DNA of 57,939 nucleotides from Limnothrix sp. RL_2_0. GTDB taxonomy: Bacteria; Cyanobacteriota; Cyanobacteriia; Cyanobacteriales; MRBY01. The notes beneath the pieces are model-generated. The model was not told where the DNA came from, searched no databases, and worked only from the letters and a program-made list of their open reading frames with translations. This document shows positions 38,690-48,179 of this stretch, in pieces. Both the position numbers and the translations under genes were made by a program. The stretch lies in the NCBI GenBank assembly GCA_012033055.1, contig JAAUPR010000011.1, forward strand, positions 1 to 57,939, read 5' to 3'. Numbering within the stretch: the first letter of the stretch is position 1; each line of letters begins with the position of its first letter.

Positions 38690-39062
38690 AAAGTTTAGCT
38701 TCTCCTTTAGAGATGACCAAGGGGTGTACATCTGGGAAGGAGAGTTCGTAATCGTATCGGGCGGAAAAATTTGCTGTCAATACTGTCGTAACCAGACACA
38801 ATACCAAACGAGACAACCGTAGCCGAGTACTTTCGAATTCTTTTGATTCCCAATATCCTCTAGGCTAGCACAGAGAAAAAAATAAACACAAGCTTCTCGG
38901 AGAGTTCTTCTGTAGAATGAATTGAGTTTTATGAAGTAATATTGCGGCTTTTTAGTCTAGTTATGTTCTTCTGACTAAATAATTGTCAAAATGCTCAACA
39001 CATTGCCATCCATAGCATTCAGTTGATTTTGTTGCACCTTTGAGGCTTGACGGCGTAAACAG
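38690..39062. promoter_or_regulatory. Divergent rbp / mgtE intergenic region
   Basis: About 370 bases between divergent rbp and mgtE. On the minus strand this would supply a long 5' leader for the RRM gene, as is usual for cyanobacterial cold-induced rbp genes. I could not identify a specific riboswitch or promoter in it. Confidence 0.35.
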
Positions 39063-40436
39063 ATGACATCATCCACGAAACATACCGAGTTACGTCAATT
39101 GGTACGGAGCCAGTTGTTGCTACTGCTGGAATCGAATAATTTGCAGGGGGCTAAATCTTTGCTTGTGCCGGTGCAGCCTGTGGACATTGCGGAGGCGATT
39201 GAGGATTTGCCGGAGTCGATGCAGGTGATCGCGTTTCGGTTGCTTTCGAAGGCGGAGGCGATCGAAGTGTATGAGTATTTGGATTCTTCGGTACAACAGG
39301 CACTGGTGCAAAAGTTTAAGCGCCAAGAGGTGCAGGATGTGGTGGATCAGATGTCTCCGGATGACCGGGTGCGTCTTTTTGATGAGTTGCCGGCAAAGGT
39401 GGTACGGCAATTGTTGGAGCAGTTGAGTCCGGAGGAACGGCAAGCGACTAATTTGTTGTTGGGCTATGAGGAGGATACGGCGGGTCGGGTGATGACGCCG
39501 GAGTATATTTCGCTAAAGGAAACATTTACGGTAGCGGATACTCTAGATCGCATCCGGCATCAGGCGAGTAAGTCGGAGATTATTTATTATCTGTACGTGA
39601 CAAATGCGTCGCGGCAGTTGGTGGGTATTGTTTCGTTGCGGGATCTGGTGGTGTCGGAACCGGATGCGTCGTTGGTGGAGATCATGACGCGGGATGTGGT
39701 GTCGGTTCATACGGAGACGGATCAGGAGGATGTGGCGCGGACGATTCAGCGGTATGACTTGTTGGCGCTGCCGGTGGTGGATCGTGAGGAGCGGCTGGTG
39801 GGGGTGGTGACGGTGGATGATGTGATTGACATTATTGAGAAGGAGACGACGGAGGATATTTATGCGTTGGGTGGTTTGCAGACGGATGGGGATAATTATT
39901 TTCAGATGAATTTGTTGACGGTGGCGCGGCAGCGGGTGGTGTGGTTGTTTGTGTTGTTGATCACGAATACGTTTACGGGTTGGATTATTCGCTCGCAGGA
40001 GTCTTTGTTGCAGCAGGTGGTGACTTTGGCGGCGTTTATTCCGTTGTTGACGGGGACTGGGGGGAATGTGGGGGCGCAGTCTTCGACGGTGGTGATTCGG
40101 GGTCTGAATACGGAGGATCTTAATGATATGGGGGTTTCGAGGGTGGTGTTCCGGGAGGCGATCGCCGGGGCATTGTTGGGAACGATTTTGGGTTCGGTGG
40201 TGATTGTGTGGGCTTATTTTCTTCAGGGCAATTTGGCGGTGGCGATTTCGGTGGGGATCAGTTTGGTGGCGATCGCCGTATTAGCTTCTGTGGCGGGTTC
40301 GTCGTTACCATTCCTCTTCCGTTACATGGGACTTGATCCGGCGTTGATGTCTGCACCGTTTATTACGACGGCGGTGGATGTGATTGGCGTGTTGATTTAC
40401 TTTAATATTGCGCGTTTGATGTTGGGGTTATCATAG
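39063..40436 (+). CDS. mgtE: Magnesium transporter MgtE
   Basis: 457 residues: N-terminal helical gating domain (LDSSVQQALVQKFKRQEVQDVVDQM), tandem CBS domains (TAGRVMTPEYISL and LVEIMTRDVVSV) and a C-terminal five-helix pore containing LTGTGGNVGAQSSTVVIRGL. MgtE is a Mg2+-gated channel in the plasma membrane. Length and domain order are normal. Confidence 0.95.
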   Translation: MTSSTKHTELRQLVRSQLLLLLESNNLQGAKSLLVPVQPVDIAEAIEDLPESMQVIAFRLLSKAEAIEVYEYLDSSVQQALVQKFKRQEVQDVVDQMSPDDRVRLFDELPAKVVRQLLEQLSPEERQATNLLLGYEEDTAGRVMTPEYISLKETFTVADTLDRIRHQASKSEIIYYLYVTNASRQLVGIVSLRDLVVSEPDASLVEIMTRDVVSVHTETDQEDVARTIQRYDLLALPVVDREERLVGVVTVDDVIDIIEKETTEDIYALGGLQTDGDNYFQMNLLTVARQRVVWLFVLLITNTFTGWIIRSQESLLQQVVTLAAFIPLLTGTGGNVGAQSSTVVIRGLNTEDLNDMGVSRVVFREAIAGALLGTILGSVVIVWAYFLQGNLAVAISVGISLVAIAVLASVAGSSLPFLFRYMGLDPALMSAPFITTAVDVIGVLIYFNIARLMLGLS

Positions 40437-40496
40437 GGCTGGAATTGGGAAATCTTTCCTGATAATCCGAGTAATCCGTGATTTAGGGCGATATTA

Positions 40497-42050
40497 ATGG
40501 CGAAGCGGCAGCAATGGTTGGAGTTGGCAGAATTAGGCTTGCTGTTTGTGAGTTTTTTGGCGATCGCCGGGATATTTATGGGGGGAGCATGGCAAACGCC
40601 AATCATTACCCTGTGGCTCGCCCTATGCCTGAATACTTTTAACCGTATTAATGTCCAACGGCGACAACGGCAGCAGATATCAAGATCTGTCAAACATTTG
40701 GAACGCAAAATACAGTCTCAGCTCCAACAACTGTCCACCCAAGTGCAGCAAAACAGCAACATTAAAAGCAGCATCGCCCAACTCAATACCCAAGAGGAGA
40801 TGCAAGACTATTTGGGCAGTTTAGAAAAATCCCTCACCAATGTGGTGCAATATCTCAACCAAGAAGCCCTTGATGAACGCATTAAAAATTTAGAGCAGGA
40901 ATTATTACGGCAACAGCAGGCGATCGCCCCACCAGAATTAATGCCGGGCAAAACCACTCCCCTCAGCCCCCCAGAGCCAAGGACATCCGTTAAAGATCCT
41001 TGGGACACTGTTGAAGCAGCCAGTGCGCCCCCGACGCCAAAAAATCAGCCTCGACAATTATGGCAATGTATTCAATTATTAGATGCCCATCGAGATTGCG
41101 TGAGTGCCCTTAGCTTTAGCGATGATCAAAAGCTGCTGGCAAGTGGTAGCTGGGATCAGCAACTAAAAGTGTGGCAAGTGAGCGACGGTCAACAAGTCAC
41201 CCAAACCCAAGCCCACAGTCAAGGTTTGCTCAATCTAAAATTTATTGATGGTTTTATGGATCGGCTGCTCGGTGGTTTGCTGGATGGGGAGACGAAACCC
41301 TATGCGATCGCCAGTAGTAGTTTTGAGTCGGACGTAAAACTTTGGCATTTAGATCTAGAAACAGAGAGCATCCCAGCATTAGATCTGAAGCAAACTTTTC
41401 GGGATCATCAAGCGGCAGTTTATGCCCTAGCCGTTACACCAGAGGGTCGGTTACTCAGTGGTAGCCATGACCAAACCATTCGCCAGTGGAATTTAAAAAA
41501 TGGGGATTTGGAGCAAACTGCGGTGGATGCAGATGATCAAATTCAGGCGATCGCCTGCGCACCCGATGGCAATATTTTCTTAACGGGAGGCACAGAAGGA
41601 CTCGTTAAGTTTTGGCGCAGCGACAATCATCAACCCATTGGTAGCCTCGGTAATGATCAACCGGAAGCCATTGCGGCGATCGCCATCCGACCCGATGGAG
41701 AATTTTTTGTATCCGGCGGCGAAAGTGGCATGTTGTATCTCTGGCAACTCGATCTCAATACCCTCGAAGCCCTACCCGATGCCGTCCCCTGCTTTACCCT
41801 CCCCGCCCACGACAAAGCCATTACCCACATTTCCTTTAGTCCCCAAGGGAATTACCTAATTACGGGTAGCGTCAACGGCGTGATTAAAATTTGGCAACTC
41901 GGTCTCGAAGCCCCCCTTGCGACCCTACATTTAAACGATCCCCAAACGGCAGGAAATGCCCGGTTATTATCCCTTGCCATAAGTGCCGATGGCTTAATGT
42001 TGGCAGCAGGCGGCTCCGACGGAAAAATCAAGCTTTGGCTGCAACAGTAA
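40497..42050 (+). CDS. Membrane-anchored WD40 repeat protein
   Basis: 517 residues. One or two N-terminal membrane helices (about 11-45), a coiled coil (50-145), a Pro-rich linker, then a beta-propeller of about seven WD40 units, e.g. SGSWDQQLKVWQV, SGSHDQTIRQWNL, TGSVNGVIKIWQL. WD40 propellers are protein-protein platforms; partners unknown. The gene reads in the same direction as mgtE, 60 bases downstream. Confidence 0.88.
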   Translation: MAKRQQWLELAELGLLFVSFLAIAGIFMGGAWQTPIITLWLALCLNTFNRINVQRRQRQQISRSVKHLERKIQSQLQQLSTQVQQNSNIKSSIAQLNTQEEMQDYLGSLEKSLTNVVQYLNQEALDERIKNLEQELLRQQQAIAPPELMPGKTTPLSPPEPRTSVKDPWDTVEAASAPPTPKNQPRQLWQCIQLLDAHRDCVSALSFSDDQKLLASGSWDQQLKVWQVSDGQQVTQTQAHSQGLLNLKFIDGFMDRLLGGLLDGETKPYAIASSSFESDVKLWHLDLETESIPALDLKQTFRDHQAAVYALAVTPEGRLLSGSHDQTIRQWNLKNGDLEQTAVDADDQIQAIACAPDGNIFLTGGTEGLVKFWRSDNHQPIGSLGNDQPEAIAAIAIRPDGEFFVSGGESGMLYLWQLDLNTLEALPDAVPCFTLPAHDKAITHISFSPQGNYLITGSVNGVIKIWQLGLEAPLATLHLNDPQTAGNARLLSLAISADGLMLAAGGSDGKIKLWLQQ

Positions 42051-42120
42051 AATTTATATTGATCCCATGAGAGACAACAGGCTAGGCTAGATTCACTGTT
42101 TTTGTCCGAGTGCCATAACT

Positions 42121-43620
42121 GTGAAGCGCATTATTTTAATTTTGCTGACGGCGATCACCCTTGTGCCGTTGCTATCCTCCCTGTGGGGAAGTTTTCAGGA
42201 ACCTCAGATCCAAGGTCGCCTTGAACTTTACCAGACAAATCTTGTCCTCCAAGCGGCGGAATATGATCGGGAGTCGGCATCGAATACTTCGCGGGAGGGC
42301 ATAGCCACCCTTGTGGAGCAACTCACTGGTGCGGATCCTTATGGTAGTGCCATCAAGCAATACAACAATGTGCTCACTAGTAGCCAAGAAAATCTTCGGG
42401 TGCTGCGGGGTAAAGTGGGGCAAAGTACGGCGGTTAATCAGTCTTCGACAAAGGCGATCGCCGAAACAGAGAATTTTATTGACGAATTATCTTTAAAGCT
42501 TGGTATTCTCTATGCGGTTAATGGTCAGCCAGAACAAGCTCGCACCCAGTGGCAAAATATTGAGTCGGATAATGACACCTTTACACCGTTAGTAGAAAAT
42601 CTTGAACCTTTATGGCTAGACGATCAGGTTCCCGATAATGCGGGGGTGGAGTTAGGCGATCGCCTAGAGGAATGGTTTCAACTCCAGAATTTACAAAAAA
42701 TCTATCGACGACAAGGGGCAGAACAAGAACTAAAGTTTGTCCAACAGCGCATCCAGTACGATGCCCAGCAAGCCTTTTTGAAATTGACCATCATCACTAT
42801 TTTGCCGTTTAGCGTCGGGATTTTTGGGCTGGGCTTACTCCTATTTTTGACAATTCAACTAGCTCGCAAACGCCAAGAGTCACTTTTATTTATCGATAAG
42901 ACCGCCGTGTGGGAAACGCCGTGGGATGGCGAAATCATTTGGCAAGTCTTTATTGTCGGTTTCTTTTTTGTGGGACAAATTGCGTTACCCATCGCCCTAC
43001 CGCTCATTTTGCAGAACCTCAATCTCGATGTCACGGCTTGGAATGTGCGGGAAAAAGCAGGCTATACCCTCGCGACTTATCTATTGATGGCGATCGCCGG
43101 GATTGTTGTCCTCGCCGCGTCTATCTGGAAATTTCGCCCATTGCCTAAAGATTGGTTCAAGATCAAATGGCTCGATAACTGGACTGTATGGGGATTTGGC
43201 GGCTACATGGTGGCTTTACCATTAGTATTGATCGTCTCAATTCTGAACCAACAGATTTGGCAAGGACAGGGGGGCAGTAATCCCATTTTGTTCCTCGCCC
43301 TGAAAGCCCAAGATCAAGTGGCCTTAACGATCTTTTTTATCACTGCCTCCATCATGGCTCCGCTATTTGAAGAAATTATGTTCCGGGGATTTTTGCTGCC
43401 ATCCCTTACCCGCTACATGCCTGTCTGGGGGAGTATTTTGCTGAGTGCTTTCTTGTTTGCGATCGCCCACCTGAGTTTGTCCGAAGTACTGCCACTGATG
43501 ACCTTGGGGACAATCTTGGGATTTGTTTATGTCAAGTCTCGCAACTTACTCGCGCCCATGCTGCTCCATAGCCTCTGGAATAGCGGCACATTATTAAGCC
43601 TATTTATTTTGGGAAGTTAA
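42121..43620 (+). CDS. CPBP family intramembrane metalloprotease
   Basis: 499 residues. The N-terminal half holds one membrane helix and a soluble helical domain; the C-terminal part is an Abi/CPBP (Rce1-like) membrane domain. Active-site motifs are EEIMFRG (EExxxR) and FAIAHLSL (metal-binding His), plus the final HSLWNS. GTG start at 42121. The last codon overlaps the convergent nuclease gene by 4 bases. Confidence 0.9.
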   Translation: MKRIILILLTAITLVPLLSSLWGSFQEPQIQGRLELYQTNLVLQAAEYDRESASNTSREGIATLVEQLTGADPYGSAIKQYNNVLTSSQENLRVLRGKVGQSTAVNQSSTKAIAETENFIDELSLKLGILYAVNGQPEQARTQWQNIESDNDTFTPLVENLEPLWLDDQVPDNAGVELGDRLEEWFQLQNLQKIYRRQGAEQELKFVQQRIQYDAQQAFLKLTIITILPFSVGIFGLGLLLFLTIQLARKRQESLLFIDKTAVWETPWDGEIIWQVFIVGFFFVGQIALPIALPLILQNLNLDVTAWNVREKAGYTLATYLLMAIAGIVVLAASIWKFRPLPKDWFKIKWLDNWTVWGFGGYMVALPLVLIVSILNQQIWQGQGGSNPILFLALKAQDQVALTIFFITASIMAPLFEEIMFRGFLLPSLTRYMPVWGSILLSAFLFAIAHLSLSEVLPLMTLGTILGFVYVKSRNLLAPMLLHSLWNSGTLLSLFILGS

Positions 43621-44033
43621 TTTTCAGCGTCGATCCAAGTACCAAATTTTCGGCGCAGCAATTCGAGACTTGCTAAATCTTTTTCTTTTGTGCCGCCATC
43701 ATAAGGCCAAGCATAACCCTCGGCGATCATTATTTCATTGAGGGAAACCGTCGCCCCATCTAAATAGAGCCATCCCAAAAAACGACCATACTTATCTTCT
43801 TTTTCTGTTTTGATAATAATTTGCTCGGCTGTGGTTAGGGCATTTTCGAGATAATCTTTCGCTTCTAAACCCAATTTTTTCTCGGCTAAATCTCTCGTTC
43901 TAGATTCCGGTGTATCGATGTCTGCCACACGAATTCGTTCTTTTTTAGAAATCGAAAAGCCCAGATCAATCACAATATCGACGGTATCGCCATCGACGAC
44001 TTTGACCACTTCCGCAACAACATATTCGTACAT
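43617..44033 (-). CDS. Thermonuclease-family (SNase-like) protein
   Basis: 138 residues of the staphylococcal nuclease fold. VVDGDTVDIVIDLGF has the metal-binding Asp, RIRVADIDTPESR carries catalytic Arg and Glu, and DKYGRFLGWLYLDG the second Arg. No signal peptide is visible, so it is probably intracellular. ATG 44033 is preferred to a TTG at 44048. Confidence 0.88.
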   Translation of the reverse strand: MYEYVVAEVVKVVDGDTVDIVIDLGFSISKKERIRVADIDTPESRTRDLAEKKLGLEAKDYLENALTTAEQIIIKTEKEDKYGRFLGWLYLDGATVSLNEIMIAEGYAWPYDGGTKEKDLASLELLRRKFGTWIDAEN

Positions 44034-44337
44034 TATTCCCCGCTCCAAATTTAGCTTCTGCGTAGATTTTCTTGCGCATCATAAATGAAGAGCTTGGCGA
44101 TCACTGCTGAACAAAGCCGATCACTATCTACATTTGAATTAGCTAAAAACTAAATCAGACAAAAAAGACTCAATAAAATTCATGAAGATTTTTTACATCA
44201 AATATCATTAACGCATCAACATGCTCACCTTTAAGTTCTAGAACTTAAAGGTGAGCGTAGCACAGAAAGGCAGGTTTGTCAATATCTCACGGTGTAGAGG
44301 CCAAGTCAGGGTTAGACAAGAGGTTGATTACAGCAGT
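44034..44337. other. AT-rich intergenic region holding a perfect 34-bp palindrome
   Basis: At 44223-44256 lies GCTCACCTTTAAGTTCT followed directly by its exact reverse complement. No poly-T follows on either side, so it is not a classical terminator, although it lies 3' of the GNAT-like operon and 5' of the nuclease gene on the same strand. Nothing else recognisable in this gap. Confidence 0.85.
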
Positions 44338-44529
44338 CTATCGATTCATTAAGATTTTGATGCGCTCATACCGCTCTCGACGGGTCAACCCAACAGGAGA
44401 CTTACATGTAATCACCAAAGGTCTATCAAAAACTTGCTCTAGTTGCCCTTGATCCTGTAAGCCCAAACTAGAAAATACTTTTTCCTGATAAAAACCAACA
44501 ATAGCCCTATAAAACAACGGGGCAGCCAT
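44338..44529 (-). CDS. Small overlapping ORF, unknown
   Basis: 63 residues from ATG 44529, basic C-terminus (TRRERYERIKILMNR). Its start overlaps the last 23 bases of the GNAT-like gene in another frame, a pattern consistent with translational coupling. The frame is open further upstream to 44595 inside that gene. Could be a genuine small partner or chance; no family recognised. Confidence 0.4.
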   Translation of the reverse strand: MAAPLFYRAIVGFYQEKVFSSLGLQDQGQLEQVFDRPLVITCKSPVGLTRRERYERIKILMNR

Positions 44530-45061
44530 AGGTGACTTCTTGCTGTTTACAAAATTGCTCGGCTTTTCTTCTGTTAAATCTAAAGGCATAGCCATCCTCT
44601 CCGGGGGCTAATGTAACTGGCTCTATGTATTCCATTCTAATCTTATCTTCATAAAATGCAAAAGCTTGTTCCACAGAATTAAGGAAAAGAATTTGGGATG
44701 AAGGCTCTTGAGGACAGTAATTGATAGCAATATTACAGGCATACCAGATTAACCAGCGGCCAACTGGATCAACTTGTCTTTGTGCTTGGGGTAATGCCTC
44801 CAAATTATTGATTTCGAGAAATTCAACTTGCTCAGGAGCATCTGGGTAAAGAGCATATTTCATTAAGCCAAGCAAAGAACCCTGACACTCGATTTTCACA
44901 AGACTTTCGTAATACAGTTCGTCAGTATTTTGAAATAATTGTCCCCATTCACATTGCCAATTTCTCGGCATATCTTTTTGTTCAGCTTTGGAAATAATTG
45001 CGGAATCAGTTTGGCCAGATCGACTGAGTATATTGACTTGGACTGAGGGGGCAATGTTCAT
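44507..45061 (-). CDS. GNAT-like hypothetical protein
   Basis: 184 residues from ATG 45061. The central VEFLEINNLEALPQAQR, the VGRWLIWYACNIAIN helix and the C-terminal FAFYEDKIRMEYI give a layout like N-acetyltransferases, but the acetyl-CoA loop (Q/RxxGxG/A) is not clear. It may bind something other than acetyl-CoA. No known cyanobacterial pathway partner lies next to it. Confidence 0.6.
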   Translation of the reverse strand: MNIAPSVQVNILSRSGQTDSAIISKAEQKDMPRNWQCEWGQLFQNTDELYYESLVKIECQGSLLGLMKYALYPDAPEQVEFLEINNLEALPQAQRQVDPVGRWLIWYACNIAINYCPQEPSSQILFLNSVEQAFAFYEDKIRMEYIEPVTLAPGEDGYAFRFNRRKAEQFCKQQEVTYGCPVVL

Positions 45062-45172
45062 CAATCTGATTATTATTTTCTTCCAAATAGATACTGAGCG
45101 AAGAAATTCGCTTACCTATCGTAGGTTAAAATCAGACTCTGTAAAATGCTCCTTTCTTTTCCGGCGATCGCC

Positions 45173-46600
45173 ATGACCCTAAGCCTCTACAACACCCTCA
45201 ACCGCCGCTCCGAACCCTTTGCACCCCTCGAAGCTGGGAAAGTAAAAATGTATTGCTGTGGCATTACGGTGTACGACTATTGCCATTTAGGTCATGCCCG
45301 CACCTGCCTGAGTTGGGATGTGGTGCGCCGCTATTTGCAATGGTCTGGCTACGCCGTGAACTATATTCAGAATTTCACCGACATTGACGACAAAATTCTC
45401 AACCGCGCCCGCCAAGAAAATAGCTCCATGGCAGAGGTTGCCGATAAATATATTGATGCCTACCACGAAGATATGGCGGCATTACACATCCAACCTGCCG
45501 ATGAATATCCCCGTGCGACCCATTGTTTAGACGGCATTCAGAAATTAATCACCGATCTCGAACAAAAGGGTTTTGCCTACGCCTCGCAGGGAGATGTGTA
45601 TTATTCTGTGCGGAAATTTGAGGGTTATGGCAAGCTGTCCGGTCGTAAATTAGAGGATATGCAAGCTGGAGCCAGTGGTCGGGTTGAAACGGATCCGGAG
45701 GCGGATATTAAGCAAGATCCCTGTGATTTTGCGTTATGGAAAGGGGCAAAGGAGGGGGAACCATCGTGGCGATCGCCGTGGGGTGAGGGTCGTCCGGGTT
45801 GGCACATTGAATGTTCAGCCATGGTGCGCGATCGCCTAGGCGAAACCATCGATATTCATGTGGGCGGTAGCGATCTGATTTTTCCGCACCACGAAAACGA
45901 AATTGCCCAATCCGAAGCCGCAACAGGTCAACCCCTCGCGCAGTATTGGATGCATAACGGCATGGTGAAGGTGGAGGGTGAAAAAATGTCTAAATCCCTC
46001 GGTAACTTCATCACGATTCGCGATTTGCTTAAAACCTATGATCCGATGGCGGTGCGGTTATTTATTCTTCAAGCCCACTACACAAAACCCCTCGACTTCA
46101 CCGATGAAGCTCTCCAAGCGGCGACAAAGGGTTGGGAAACGTTAAACGAAGCTCTCCTTTTTGGGGAAGAGTTACCCACCCAAGATATTTCCGCTGATGC
46201 GGGAATCTTGCAAAAATTTCGGGATATTGTCGATAAGGATCTGAATTTTTCTGGCGGTTTGGCGATCGTTTTTGAGTTGGCTAAGGAGCTAAAAAAAGAG
46301 AAAAATATTTTAGTTCATGAAGGTAAACTCACTCAAAATCCCCAAATTCTCGCAACAGTTTGGTTAACCCTAAAAGAGTTGGCGGACGTACTGGGTTTTG
46401 TGGCGAGTGAAAAAGCAGCCGTTGCGGACGATGAATTTAGTTTAACTGCCGAGGAGATTGAAGATATTTTGCGGCAGCGGAAGGAAGCCCGTGCTAATAA
46501 GGATTATGCGGAAGGCGATCGCCTGCGGGATGTCTTAGTCGAAGCCGGGATTACGATTATGGATAGACCGAGCGGCAAAACAGAATGGTATCGGGAGTAA
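45173..46600 (+). CDS. cysS: Cysteinyl-tRNA synthetase
   Basis: 475-residue class I synthetase. ATG 45173 gives MTLSLYNTLNRRSEPF. The zinc Cys29 lies in YCCGITVYD, the HIGH motif is HLGHAR (38-43) and the KMSKS motif is intact (EKMSKSLGNF). The C-terminal helical domain ends with IMDRPSGKTEW. Full length. Confidence 0.97.
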   Translation: MTLSLYNTLNRRSEPFAPLEAGKVKMYCCGITVYDYCHLGHARTCLSWDVVRRYLQWSGYAVNYIQNFTDIDDKILNRARQENSSMAEVADKYIDAYHEDMAALHIQPADEYPRATHCLDGIQKLITDLEQKGFAYASQGDVYYSVRKFEGYGKLSGRKLEDMQAGASGRVETDPEADIKQDPCDFALWKGAKEGEPSWRSPWGEGRPGWHIECSAMVRDRLGETIDIHVGGSDLIFPHHENEIAQSEAATGQPLAQYWMHNGMVKVEGEKMSKSLGNFITIRDLLKTYDPMAVRLFILQAHYTKPLDFTDEALQAATKGWETLNEALLFGEELPTQDISADAGILQKFRDIVDKDLNFSGGLAIVFELAKELKKEKNILVHEGKLTQNPQILATVWLTLKELADVLGFVASEKAAVADDEFSLTAEEIEDILRQRKEARANKDYAEGDRLRDVLVEAGITIMDRPSGKTEWYRE

Positions 46601-46604
46601 AACC

Positions 46605-47057
46605 ATGACCCAGTTTTTTGAATTTGAACAAGATTTCATTGCATCAATGCGCTGTATTCCCATGGTGATGCGCTACAAACTCGATACCTGTGGCGTAAAA
46701 ATGAAGCTCGATCATTGGGGCAAATTTGACGATGCCGACAAGCAGAAATTTGTCGAAATGCCCTGCGAAAATCCGGTAGAAGTCCAGAATTACCATGAGG
46801 CTTTGCAGGCTTTAATTGAAGCAACAACAGGGACAAAAGCTAAAGTTTTAGATATCGATCCCAATCCCCTCTGGCTCCAAACAGAAATTCCCGCCCAAGT
46901 CCTCGAAAAAGCGAGTGAATGTAACGTGTCAATTTCCCCGGCGCAATGGCAATCTTTAACGCCACTCCAAAAATTTGCCCTGATTAAACTTAGCCGTCCC
47001 AGCCACGAAAACCATAATTTTGTGCCAGCAATGCGCGAATTTGGGATCGTTACTTAG
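46605..47057 (+). CDS. narM: Nitrate reductase-associated protein NarM
   Basis: 150 residues, one domain, starting FFEFEQDFIASMRCIPMVMR, the family hallmark. NarM is needed in some cyanobacteria for assembly or activity of the ferredoxin-type nitrate reductase NarB. It begins 4 bases after cysS and is probably in its operon. nirA, narB and nrt genes are not in the window. Its last 58 coding bases recur almost exactly at 48256-48313. Confidence 0.78.
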   Translation: MTQFFEFEQDFIASMRCIPMVMRYKLDTCGVKMKLDHWGKFDDADKQKFVEMPCENPVEVQNYHEALQALIEATTGTKAKVLDIDPNPLWLQTEIPAQVLEKASECNVSISPAQWQSLTPLQKFALIKLSRPSHENHNFVPAMREFGIVT

Positions 47058-47111
47058 GCAGATTGATAGTTATAAATTAGAGCTTTTTGATCCAAGATCT
47101 CAAAGAAATTT

Positions 47112-48164
47112 CTAGAAAAACATCAATAAAGACTCCAGATCAAGTCTTGGGTCTGGTAGATTTTCCTGGATACAATATTTTTCAAGAGACTTTTCCACAT
47201 TAGTCTCCTTATTCCAAGCGATATTGAGTTCACTACGCAAAAAATCATGCAAATAGTGCCGAAGTCCCCATGACCGCGTGTGTGTTCTTGTGGTTCTATT
47301 TAATCCTCTCTGGTCAAGATTAATATTAGGAAATTCACAATGATCAAAAAGAAAATTAAAATCATTTCTGAGAATTTTTTCATCTAGTCTTACTCTACTA
47401 AATTTATATTTTTCTCCAAATGTAATAGGTAAACGTATGCAAAGATATAACCGATGATTTGTATAATACGCTTCTTTTTTTGAAGTGAAGTCAACACAGA
47501 AGTTCGTCTTGCTTTTGCCAAATACAAAGACATTTTGTGTAAATTTAAACTCTTGAATACGATCATCAAAAGCTAGAATTTTTTCTCTGATTTTGAGAAT
47601 AAGATCAGTATTATATTTTTCAGAACGAGCTAATGCATTCATGAAAGCCTTTGATGCTGGAGGAATATCATGAGCTTCAGTTTGATTTAAAACAAAAGGG
47701 ATATCAAATTTATATGTAGCATTCTTTTTGAGCTTTTTTGCTATAAACTTCGGAGCTAAATCTCCTTGTATTGAAAACTCAAATAAATCAAATGAAAGAT
47801 TGCTATATTCACAATCAATCAAATTATCTTTATGAAATACAGGAGAAAGTACTTTTAAAATGACAGGTTGATTATAATCAATTTGATCCGAGAATGGTTT
47901 GACATTAAAAAGCGCATGATAATATCGTGTTAGCTGCTGGATTACATACCGATCCTCCGCATTTTTAAGCTCTATAATTACTAGCTGCTTATTAGAGGAA
48001 ACTGCTAAAATATCGCAAATATTTCCATTAATATAAAATTGCCTTTTAAGAGGGGTTAGATTGAAAATTGATTGAAGATTATCCCAAATAAAATTTTCTA
48101 ATGCGGCTTCACTCTCAAAAATCCATGTACCATTGCTTTTGGTAAGTTGATATGTTTTTTTCAT
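47112..48164 (-). CDS. NucS/RecB-like PD-(D/E)XK nuclease, AT-rich
   Basis: 350 residues. The N-terminal 110 residues form a nuclease core: FESEAALENFIWDNL supplies the first Glu, NGNICDILAV the metal Asp, and VIIELKNAEDRYVIQQLTRY the E-x-K and following helix, as in NucS/DUF91-type nucleases. The C-terminal two thirds have no family I know and probably recognise the target. It is clearly more AT-rich than its neighbours and lies between narM and a dead narM 3' end. ATG 48164 is chosen; a TTG at 48209 would read into that remnant. Likely horizontally acquired; a defence role is inference. Confidence 0.72.
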   Translation of the reverse strand: MKKTYQLTKSNGTWIFESEAALENFIWDNLQSIFNLTPLKRQFYINGNICDILAVSSNKQLVIIELKNAEDRYVIQQLTRYYHALFNVKPFSDQIDYNQPVILKVLSPVFHKDNLIDCEYSNLSFDLFEFSIQGDLAPKFIAKKLKKNATYKFDIPFVLNQTEAHDIPPASKAFMNALARSEKYNTDLILKIREKILAFDDRIQEFKFTQNVFVFGKSKTNFCVDFTSKKEAYYTNHRLYLCIRLPITFGEKYKFSRVRLDEKILRNDFNFLFDHCEFPNINLDQRGLNRTTRTHTRSWGLRHYLHDFLRSELNIAWNKETNVEKSLEKYCIQENLPDPRLDLESLLMFF

Positions 48165-48179
48165 GCTATGAAACAAAAT

